64,000 nt of DNA from Thermothielavioides terrestris NRRL 8126 (Eukaryota > Ascomycota > Sordariomycetes > Sordariales > Chaetomiaceae), in contig NC_016461.1 of assembly GCF_000226115.1 (NCBI RefSeq), positions 2,418,001 through 2,482,000 of the forward strand, in the 5' to 3' direction. The notes beneath the pieces were generated by a model, which was given only the letters and a program-made list of their open reading frames with translations, ran no database searches and was not told the DNA's origin. A program made the translations under genes and the position numbers. Positions 22,552-32,414 of the stretch are shown piece by piece (positions within the stretch are counted from its first letter, which is position 1; each line of letters starts with the position of its first letter).

Positions 22552-25500
22552 ATGGCATTTAACTTTGGAGGCGCTGGGAATGCCCTGATGGGCGGTACCG
22601 CCGGCGGCGGCGTGGGAGGGCTGGTGCAAGGCAAGGATCTTGAAGTCATTCAAACAGAGGTGGGACTTCGCTCGCTCCCCTCCTACTGCTAGTACGCTTG
22701 ACCTCGAGCAATTGCCGCTGACAACCCCATTTTCCGATTTCCAGGGACTCGGGTTTCTCTCGATCGCTGGCGACGCTAAAGTCCAGCTGACCTCGAAGTG
22801 GTCGCCCGCGCCTGCGCCCAGAGCATCCCTTCTGAGTATCGCCTCCCGCAAAGGCCTTGTCGCTGCTGCTGGCCCCGATGCCGTCCACCTCGCCACGACA
22901 GAGTCTGTGCGGAAGGCCTTCGAAGGGGAAAAGAATGGCGACAGTGAAGTGCGGCCGTTCAACCCCCAGGCCAAGGTGCCGCTCCCGATTCGGATCTCGC
23001 AGCTCGCCTTCACCGCCGATGAACAATACCTCATCCTGTCGGCCGAAACAGGCGGCGGCCTCGCAGTCTACGAAGTGCAAGCACTCATTCAGGGGGGGAC
23101 CCAGTCTGCGTTCGAGCTGAGCACGAACGGCGAGACTCTCCGGGCTTTAGTCCCCAATCCGATGCCCGAATCCGCTAATCTCTGTGCCATCGTCACAAAC
23201 AATGGCAGCCTCTTCATGGCCAACTTGGCCGAGCGCAAGCTGGTGTCAGGCCCCAGTGGACCAGCCCTGCGCACCCAGGTTAGCTGCGCGGCGTGGAGCA
23301 CAAAGGGCAAGCAGCTGGTAGCCGGCATGGCAGATGGGTCCATCTACCAGATGACGGCAGACGGTGTAGAGAAGGGCCATATCCCAAAGCCGCCAAACCT
23401 CGGCGACTATCACGGTAGGTCCCGCCACATTTGCGTGCGTTGCGTTGATCGCTTGAACTGACCCTAGCAGTTGCTTCGGTTGCCTGGCTCGAGAACCACG
23501 TGTTCCTTGCGATCCACAACCCGACGAGCGGTCAGGAGCCGTCCGTTTTCCATATCATTACGCGGCAACAGCCCCTTAGCGGCTCGCCCACCTTTACCTT
23601 TCAGAAACTCACTGACCCGGTCGAGCCGTTTATGTCTGAGAAGGTTCCGCATCACTCGATACTGCGGCTCAAAGACTTCCCTCCGAACCTACAGGACCTC
23701 CTCTTTGTCTCGTCCACCGCGAACGAGAGCGTGGGCTTGTTGTCGCGGTCGAAGACACCCTTGGCTAGCGACAAACCCGCCGAAGCCATCACAAACGTCT
23801 TCACAACCACGGAACTGGCCGACGATTCTAAGCGAGCGCAGCTGCCGATGAGCGAGGATCTGAACGAGACTTACCCGATTGGAGCCGCACTTGACTTGTC
23901 CAGCAAGGACAAGGTATATAAGCCGATCCCCGCTGACGAGATGGAGTACTCCCCGGGGCCTTTGCCTGGTTTGTGGCTGCTGAATAACGAGGGCGTCTTG
24001 GCTGCATGGTGGTTCGTCTACAATGAGTCCATCCGGTCAGGAACGACATACCCCGGAATTGCTTCCGGAGATGCTGTGGCCCCGGCCTTCGCGGCGGCAG
24101 CACCGGCTCCGCCCGCTCCTTCGGCTTTCGGAACGCCTCTTAGCAAAGCCCCTGCATTCGGTTCCCCGTCCACTTCCACGCCCGCTTTCGGGGGGCCGTC
24201 GACCCTGGGAGCCAAAGCATCTCCCTGGTCGGCAGCCGCAAGTCCGGCAACCGCTCCAGCGTTTGGTTCTAGTCCGTTTGGTGCCAAACCAGCGACGGCC
24301 GCCCCAACGGCTCCAGCTTTTGGCGGATCCGCTTTCGGGGCCAAGCCAGCAGCACCCGCCTTTGGCCAATCGTCGGCATTGGGACTCGGGGCCAAGGTAT
24401 CTCCGTGGGCATCGGGGTCTACTGCTGCTGCGACGCCGGCGTTCGGCCAGTCTGGGTTTTCCAGCTCTCCGGCGAGCTCTGGGAAGATCTTCGGCAGCGG
24501 TACTACCGCCGCACCCGCCGCGGGTGGGTTCGCGAGCTTTGCCAGCAAGGGGGGATTTGCGGCTCTTGGCGGTGCTTCTGGTGGGACCAGTATATTCGGT
24601 TCCAAGCCTGGCGGTCCCTTACAATCCAGTGCACCCGAGGTCTCCATGGACACCGACACGGCGTTCCCTCCTCCGACTGTGAAAACGGACAAGCCCGCGC
24701 TGGGATCCTCGCCCTTCGTCCTGGGTACGACGTTCAAGGCAGATCCATCTACGGCGCACGATAACGAGAAGCCGAAGGAAGAAAAAGGCAAACCCTTATT
24801 CGGGAGCGCTTTTGGCGGCTTGTTGGATGAAGCGTCCAAGCAGCCAGTCGCTCCTCCATCCAAAGACGAGGACATGGTGAGCACCACCCCACCTCCGGTG
24901 CAGGCGGCGCCCAAGTCGATCTTCAACCAAGAGTCGACGACTCCGACGACCACACCAGCTCCTCAGAAGTTCGACTTCAAGAGCGTAGCCCCCTCTGGGG
25001 GCACCAATTTATTCGGTTCCAAACCTGCTGCCGGAGGCGTCTCCAGTATCTTCGGGGCCGCAAAGCCTGCTACAACCGGGCTATTCGGGTCCAAGCCGGC
25101 GACCTCGATCTTTGGTACCCCGAAGGTTAAGCAAGAAACCGAGGCCAAGGCGGATCTCTCCAAGGTTTCCGAAGCTCCTCTCCCGCCTGATACCACAAGT
25201 AAGGCGGTTTACCATTTGAGTTCCTCGTCTTCAGGTTCGGAATACTCACCAACAGTAGATTCCAAGCCGGTCGTCAAAGGAGAGGAAGCTCCACTGCCGC
25301 CGGATTTTCTGAGCAAGCCTTCGAAGAAGGAGGAGCCAGCGGCGCTGAAGAAATCCCAGGAACCGGCACCAGAAGCTGCGCCGTTGCCTCCGGAGCCCGT
25401 TTCAACTACACCCAAACCTGAAGCAAAGGAGACGAGGGCCCTGGTTGCCGAAGAAGCGCCCCTGCCTCCGGACTTCCTCGCAAAGCCGCCATCGAAGCCA

Positions 25501-27201
25501 GCAGCCACTCTACCTGCTGTGCCTGACAGTGCTGGGGAGGAGGGCCTGTCTGAGGAAGAGGTCTCGGAGGGGGAGGAAGAAGAGGAAGAAGAGGGTGAGG
25601 AGGCTGAGGAGGGTGAGGAGGGTGAATACGAGTCGGAAGTTGGCAGCGAAGGGAGCGGTGTCGACGTTGCCAAGGACCTCAGCCCGACAATTGGCTTCGG
25701 CGGTCAAACCCCCGGCGTCACGCCCCAGAGCTCGTTTGGCGGCATGGGAGGGAGCACATTCTCCACCATCTCTCGCACCGAGGCAGAACAGTCGCGGCCA
25801 TTATTCGGTGAAATCTCGAGAAATGCGCCTCCCTTGTTTCCGAAGGCGGTGCCCGTCCCGCAGAGCCCTCGTTCGCCTAGCCCAGTCCGTGGCGCTCCGC
25901 GAAACGGCTTCCTCAGGCCTAAAGAGACAACGCGGTCTTTCAGTGCTCCCGGAGTGGCATCGCAACTTCTGGGCAGGAAGGCGGCGCCTGTGCCCTCGTC
26001 GCTGAAATTTAGTACCGGCCAGCGGCCTCCTGTGGACCCGAACGTGCAGGCGCAGCGCAAGCTCGCCGAGAAGATACGGGCGGAAGAACACGTGCTGGTT
26101 GACCCAGAAGATGAAGGAATCCAGCAGATTCTGCAGTCGGAACTCGAGCCGACCTTGCAGATGCACGAGTTTCTTGCTGTCGATTCGAAGCTAGAGATGC
26201 TGCGGACAGCTGGTCAAGAAGTGCCGAGCGCGTGCGAGACCCTCTGGCGAGACGTCAACCGCATGATTGACAGGCTGGGTCTCAACTCGCGGTCGCTGCA
26301 GTCCTTCATCCTTGGCCATGAGACACAGTTCAAGGAGGGTGGTCGGCACAAAGAGGACCTCGAGAACGCAGACGACTGGGTGCTGATCGAGGCCAGGGAG
26401 CTTGGGGCCGTAGTAGAGGGCGAGCTAGCGCAGAGCCTACAAAAGGGCCGTATCCAAGATGTCGAGGCCGCCGAGGCTTCCATCAAGAGCCTGGCCAAAG
26501 ACCTCGCCAAACTCCGCGCAAAGGAGGAAGACATCCGCAAGACAATCGCGTCACACGTCGACCCGGCCCAGCGCTCCGCCGCCAAATCCCTACCCCTCAG
26601 CGCCGAGCAGGCAACGCAGCAGAACGAGCTCCGCCGCTCCTACGCCGCCTTCTCCAAGCTCCTCGCCGAAACCGAGGAGGCCCTCACGCTGCTCAAAGCC
26701 CGGCTCGCCTCGGCCGGCGCCGCCGCCGGCAAGACCCCCGCCCCGACCGTCGATGCCATCATCCGCACCATCAACAAGATGACCACCATGGCCGAGAAGC
26801 GCAGCGGGGACATCGACGTGCTCGAGGCCCAGATGCGTAGGCTGCGTCTGGGCTCAGCCGGCCCGCCCAACACGCCTGGCGGCGGCGGCGCGTCGCGGAG
26901 TCGCGAGGCATCGCCCTTTGTCACCCCCCAGCATCGGAGGTCGGCGCTCATATCGCCTGAGCGGGGGAGCGGCAGCGGTGGTGGTGCGTTGAGAGAGTCG
27001 TTGGCCAGCTCCGGAGCGTCGTATGCGGGGCGGAGCGGCGGCGGCACGCCGTCGCCGAGGAAGAAAGTGAGCATGTATAGCGAGGAGGAGAAGAGGGAGC
27101 TCAGGGCGAGAGAAGCGAGGCGGAAAGCGGTGCTGGGCATGTTGAGGGCGAGCTTGGCAAAGGCCGGGCCGAATGTCTCGCGGTTGCGGGACGATGATTG
27201 A
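22552..27201 (+). CDS. NUP159: Nuclear pore protein Nup159 (Nup214-like), cytoplasmic FG nucleoporin
   Basis: Three exons: 22552-22659, 22745-23414, 23471-27201, encoding 1502 aa. The N-terminal part (to about aa 430) reads as a WD/beta-propeller (GLGFLSIAGDAKVQLTSKW, QVSCAAWSTKGKQLVAGMAD, SVAWLENHVFLAIHNP). In yeast this propeller holds the DEAD-box mRNA-export helicase Dbp5. From about aa 465 an FG/FGxxP-rich region follows (PAFGSPSTSTPAFGGPST), then three APLPPD repeats, an acidic run at about aa 950-985, and a C-terminal coiled-coil region (about aa 1115-1502) expected to bind Nup82/Nsp1. A clear yeast-type dynein-light-chain motif array was not seen. Splice joins restore IQTEGLGFLS and GDYHVASVAW. 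Very long antisense ORFs over the FG region are shadows. Confidence 0.93.
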
Positions 27202-27814
27202 GAGGGTGTGAATCCAGGGGCTTTTCTCCCCCCTGGCGGAGATGAGGGGAATAAGCAACGGAGACGGTCAGGCAGACAGACAGGAGGGAAGGGCGTGGCA
27301 GGAACTGGTGCACGTTGAGTTGGCAAGACTGGATTGGAGATGGATAACCCTGTATTATCTCGGGCTTAATGGCATTCGTCCTTAATTCAGTTCCCGCTCA
27401 CCGCGATGCTGGTGCTGCATGATAATCACAGGTCGACGGACAACCTTGGTCTAGCACTGCGAGTTTTCGTTCGGATGCTTGAGTACATCCGTAGACCAAG
27501 CCCAGTGCGTACTGCTGCCAGATAACGATGATTCAAGTTGATTCCTCATTCTGCGCGAAACCCGTCCATCACGAAATCCCGTAACACCGAAGACACCGCC
27601 CATCCGAAAACATCCCTTCCACCGGCCCCGTAATGCCATGGAGCAAAGCAAAGTCTTCGCAATGCATACATATACACCACATAGAACAAATCCACCCATA
27701 ACCAGCGACGCAGATTCCATGCCCATGCACCCCTTTCACCTGTTCCACCACCGCGTGGCGCGGTGTCGCTTCCCCCATCTAAACCGCGAAGAAAACAACG
27801 ACAACTTCCCCCCC
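27202..27814. other. Convergent intergenic region, 613 bp
   Basis: Lies between the stops of NUP159 and the ERD2-type gene. No gene is supported; presumably both 3' UTRs. Confidence 0.5.
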
Positions 27815-29243
27815 TCAGTCATCATCCCACTCATCGCCATTCCGCACGCCGCTGGGATGCCCCCGCGCGTCCGTATGCATATGCGTCTGCTTCTCCTTCT
27901 CCTTCAGCTTGTTCTGTTGCTGACCCGCCGCTGCCGAGGCCGAGGATGATGACGAGGCAGCTCCAGCTCCCGCTCCGGCTCCAGCTTCGTCGTCGTCCTC
28001 GTCGTCCTGCAGCGCGCGCGCAAGCTCGTCCGGGTCGCGCATCTTGGCGTCCGGGTCCAGAACACCGTCGTCCGCCACGCCACCGCCACCGCCGCCGCGG
28101 TGCAGGTCGTCGTCGAGAGACGTGCGCGCGGCCTCGCGCTCGAGCACGCCCTCGTCGGCGCTGATGGAGATGCCGCGCGAGCCCCACTTGGGGCGGACGC
28201 CGCCGCGGCCGCTGGTCTGGGTGTGGTGGTTGTAGTGGCGGTTGTTGCCGTGGCTGCCGTGCAGCGCGCTCTCCTCGTCGTCGTCGGTCTCGTTGCCGTC
28301 GATGTCGTGCGCCGCGAACTGCTTGTTGCCGAAGATGCGGCGCAGCAGCCAGCCGCGCGAGAGGTCGTCGGCGTCGACGATGCCGCCGTTGCGCAGCTTC
28401 ACGCGCTGGCGCGACCAGTAGACCCAGGCGAAGTCGAGGTAGAGGGCGGTCTGGATGATGCCGAAGATGATGGAGACCGGGTTGGGCGGCTTCATGTTGG
28501 TGTCGAGCTCCTTAAGCAACCAGTTCAGCAGGTAGAGGCCGCGGTAGGAGCCGAGGAAGACGATGTAGAAGGAGGTGATGACGGTCGGGATGGTGGTCTG
28601 GCGCAGGAGGAGAAGCTGGGGGAGAACGCAGACCGACTCGAGCACCTGGGAGAAGACCCAGAGGAACTGCGCGCGCGGGCGTTAGAGACGACGCGATGAG
28701 GAAGAAGGGCGCAAAAAGGGTGCGCCGGGGGTACGCACCTCCTGGAAACCCCACCAGCTGGATGGCTCGAAGATGAGCATCACGAAGGGGGACAGGACCA
28801 GGCTGCAGAGCAGGATCAGTGCGCTCAGCTTCCAGGCCACCTCGCGCTCGCGCGTGCGCGGGTAGACGAAGCGCATGATCGCGATGGTGTAGAAGGACGA
28901 GAGCAGGTAGAACACCTTGAAGAAGTAGTTCCAGGCGTACGACTCTCTGAAGAGGTCTGTGTAGCGGGTAGCGAAGACGAGGGCGTAGAAGAGCTGTGTG
29001 AGGAGGGAGACCCCTGTGGCACCGTCGACCGTCAGCAACCGCATATTAGTCTAGGGAGAAGGCGAGTTAGGTCCGGAAGACGAACCCTCAGAGCTCTTGT
29101 TTCGGTGGATGGAGAATATGAGGATGCATTTCGCTGTGATGTGGGACAGATCGGCTGCTATCCTGAAGAACTGGCGCGGTTGTCAGTCGCGCATCCGCTG
29201 AACCTGGGGGTGGGGGCAGTGCCCGGCTCACCGTCCACGCCAT
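27815..29243 (-). CDS. ERD2: ER lumen protein-retaining receptor (Erd2/KDEL-receptor family) with a long acidic C-terminal tail
   Basis: Four exons: 29243-29232 (only 12 nt, MAWT), 29170-29086, 29013-28739, 28666-27815; 407 aa. The core (about aa 1-216) shows the family's FFRIAADLSHITAKCILIF, ALVFATRYTDLF, FQEFLWVFSQVLESVCVLPQ and GSYRGLYLLNWLLKELD segments over seven membrane helices. The receptor binds K/HDEL-type escaped ER residents in the Golgi and returns them via COPI. Typical members have about 210-220 residues; this one carries about 190 more, including DIDGNETDDDEES, a HYNHHTQ segment, GGGGGG and a Ser/Ala/Gln/Lys-rich end finishing GVRNGDEWDDD. The tail could mask or replace the usual cytosolic sorting tail. 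It may be an ERD2 paralogue rather than the only KDEL receptor. Confidence 0.88.
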
Positions 29244-30843
29244 CTTGCACTATACGGGCATTTGAGCCCAATGCCTAATGCCTGCGATGTGCGGAGAGTT
29301 GGGAGAACGGATCGTGTTGTCGACCGCGGGTTATGATTGCCTCACTCGCGCCGACGGCCGCAGGGGCATCAGGGCGCACACTGAGACGACGATCTTTGGC
29401 GCAGTGTTCGGCTGCAGATGTCGCCGTCACGCGCCGTGGGCCAAAGGGCGTGGTTTGGCGGTTGGTTTGCGATGGTAGGACAGGCGAGTTGCGCGTTGAT
29501 TCTTTGGTCGTGACGAATGGGGCGGGCTTGGCGACCACGGAGAGTAGGTGTCCTGTCCCGAGCAGTTAACGCGGAAGGGCTGAAGCGAGCTGGGAATCCA
29601 TGCAGGGGCTTAACTTTAGGTATGATTACCTAGCGCCCGACAGACCCCCAGGCTGCCATTCTTAGGATACGCAGGGTTAGGGTTGTTTGCGATCAAAGGG
29701 GCGCTCAGCTTGCGCATGCTGGCGGCAAGGACATAAAATCAGGTAACTACTTGCACCTTAATTACCTAAATACCATTTGCAGTTGACGCCTGCAAATCCC
29801 AGATTTCTATGCGACCTGAGGAACAGTCACGGAATGGCCGATAGGACAGCACGGTGGGTGGATGGAGTCTGGCGCCCGGCCAAGCGGTGATGGTTCCGGG
29901 CTTGGCTTCCGAATCGCCTGCTAAAATAGGCAGCGGGTTCGCCTGCGAAGCCGGGCCAAGCCCCGTGTCGAAGGGACAGCCCCCGGCTCCGCATCCGCAT
30001 CCGCGCCCGCATCCACGATGGAGTCACACTCCTATGCGCAGCTCAGCGAAGGACCGGGCCGGGTTCTCGCAAAGAAACTGTGAAGCTCTGTGACAACACA
30101 GTTTTCCAGCTTGCTGGGGCCGTTTCTTGGAGGCAAGGCCACTTGTCCAGAGAGCCTGTTTCCAGTGTGAACCGCATGCAAGTGGGCCGGCGATGACGCG
30201 TCTTGATGGTGGGGCAGGGGTCAGCCACACCATCCAGGAGGCCATCCTAGGTGGATATAGCCGTGTTGAAGGGCGGCTGGTGTCGAGAGAAGGGGGAACG
30301 AGCTTCTCGTTCCTTCCTTTTTCTCATTGTACGGACGATACAGACGATACAGTTACGGCCGTCTACACAACATTGAGTCCAGTCGCGGGCCGATATCCTC
30401 ACGGCGAGGATCTGAGGTAACACAAACTGCAGATTTGATTCTCGGACGTTGGCTCTGGCGTATGATGTCCTGTTATCCTTCAACTACCAGGTCTCTGGTG
30501 CACGGCACACACTTTCCGCTGCTCGGGTTTCGGGTAGTGGGCGGCTCCTTCCCGCTTTCCTACCTAGCACAGGGGAGGACCCGTCTGCCCTGATTTCGCA
30601 TGTCGTCATCAAGTCTCTATGTGAGACGTTATGCAGTACCTGATTTATCGCTGTGCCAGGCGCGGGTCGTCCCGGATTGGGCCCTTAGAGATGGTACCCG
30701 TAGATTACCGTCGAATTTATCTCGCAGCCTCCCGTCCGCAGCGTACCATCATAATCTCTTAATCTTGGTCGTCCTTACAATTTCTTCAGTCCTTTGCGAC
30801 GTCCTGGAGGAGCAATTGACACCCACTGCTCGGGTTACATACC
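29244..30843. other. Divergent intergenic region, 1.6 kb
   Basis: No supported gene. It contains several AGGTA/TACCT-type words around 29620-29640 and 29740-29776, a repeated purine/pyrimidine CGATACAGACGATACAG near 30337, and the presumed promoters of the ERD2-type and LicD-like genes. Confidence 0.5.
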
Positions 30844-31905
30844 ATGCTTTTCCGCGTCTTGTTCTTTATACCAGCGCTTCTGTTTTTCAGTGGTACTCTT
30901 GGCCTTCAGCAGGCAAGGAAACACGATGATGATCTACCAGCGCAACCGTCAGGTCAGTGGTTTTGATTCAAAGCCCATGATGATGTGCTAATCGGGGCGC
31001 CCCGCAGGCTCGAGGTAAAAGCCTGGATATCCGTCCTTCTCCAATACCGACCGTTGACACTCATCCAGGCTTCCTCACCTGAAGCCGTTGTCCCTTGAGC
31101 AGGCAACGGCGATGAAAAGCCTTGCCCAAACATATCTGGCCACCATGGAGGACCTGGGCGTCGAAACCTGGTTGATGCATAGCACGCTGCTCGGGTGGTG
31201 GCGGGACAAGCGCGTACGCATTTCCTTGCCCCTACCACGGTACCGTTGCGACTTGACAACACTAAGACGGAAGTCCACAAGGTGCTACCCGGAGACCTGA
31301 ACATCAGCGTACAGGTCTCAGAACTCGGCATATTCTTCCTCGCCGCATACTACAACATGTCCACGTTCTACTTCAAGAACCCCGACCTGCCAAATGGCCG
31401 TAAATACCTGCTGCAACTGAGCCGGCATGCCAGGGACCGCGATCCGCCCGAGGGGCTGGATCCAGTCGACGCACGGTGGACCGACATCGAGACTGGTCTC
31501 TCCATCGACGTGTACGCAGTCCGGTATAATCTGACCCACCCCGGAGGCGAGGGCATGCTGAGCTGCAAGGACGGCAGTGAAATCCGGGTAATATGTTCTG
31601 CTTACCCCATTTAACTCCTAGCCCCTGAGTGCCTCGGTCCAGGAGAAGCTGATCGAACCAGGATACGTATCTCTTCCCGCTGCAGAAGACGACCTTCGAA
31701 GGAGTTCCGGCCAGGATTCCGTATCGGTCCCGGGAGCTACTAGTCGCGGAGTACGGGGTGACGGCGTTGGATGAAGCCGGACAAGAGTAAGGCGCACCCT
31801 CGTGGATGCTTCACCCGCCAACTTCAGCTAACCCTCTCTGGCCGAAGCCTCCGGTTTGACGAGGACGGAACACAGGTGACGCTGAAGGGAGAATTGTATG
31901 CTTAA
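30844..31905 (+). CDS. LicD-family protein (phosphorylcholine/nucleotidyl-transferase-like) with degenerate active-site motif
   Basis: Six-exon model, 249 aa: 30844-30952, 31008-31014 (7-nt micro-exon), 31069-31213, 31282-31587, 31662-31786, 31848-31905. A signal-anchor-like start (MLFRVLFFIPALLFFSGTLG) is followed by SLAQTYLATMEDLGVETWLM and HSTLLGWWRDKR, then VLPGDLNISVQV, DPVDARWTDIETGLSIDVYA and DTYLFPLQKTTFEGVPARIP. That order is diagnostic of the LicD/Fukutin-type fold used by fungal Mnn4-like proteins in mannosyl-phosphate transfer. Two hallmark motifs are altered: the usual HGTLLG is HSTLLG, and the acidic LPWDxDxDVQV is LPGDLNISVQV, so two metal-binding Asp positions are Asn and Ser. 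It may be a pseudoenzyme, a diverged paralogue or a decaying gene. The micro-exon and the last intron are the weakest parts of the model. Confidence 0.7.
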
Positions 31906-32414
31906 TCCCGCGAGGACAGCAAGGCGTTAGCGTTAATGCAATAAATACCTGGCTCTGTAGTTTCAGTGCCCTATTTTTGACCTGGGCAAGGCCGGGAGCG
32001 ATCCGGCTTGGCAGTCGGCTGCCCCAAGCGTAGAGCTATTCTGAAAAAACAAAATCTTATGGCATCCTCGGCAGTCGAGTTGCGCGCGTGATCGAAGCCC
32101 TCCATGTTCTTGTATGTTTTGCGTTCTGATGTTCTGAACCGCTGGGTACCTAATAACTAAGGTACCTTAGTGGGTTAGACCTAACTTACACCCCGGGCCG
32201 GATTGGCACGCCGCTTGGCAGCCCAGTGATTAGTGCCCCCCACATTAATGCTAAGTTAGTGGTTTGAACCCTGCAACATCGCGTGTTGACGCCCCAAAAC
32301 GCGTCACACTGCCAAACTCCCATCTCCTCTTGGTTCACAGAGAGGTTGCCCTTTGGCGCCGCGCAGCTCCGTCGGAATGTGAGCTTAGGCTGCCATATCT
32401 ACCTAATCAAGAAG
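31906..32414. other. Intergenic, 509 bp
   Basis: No gene seen. Includes one AGGTACCT at 32160-32167 within a TA-rich patch and the likely promoter of the Ame1-like gene. Confidence 0.5.

Noticed and set aside
24018..24953. 311-codon antisense ORF over NUP159
   Set aside because: Arises from the FG-repeat codon pattern; no start context, motif or splice logic of its own.
32200..32300. tRNA-like sequence around GGTTTGAACCC
   Set aside because: The T-arm-like word is not preceded by a D-arm or anticodon stem at the right spacing.
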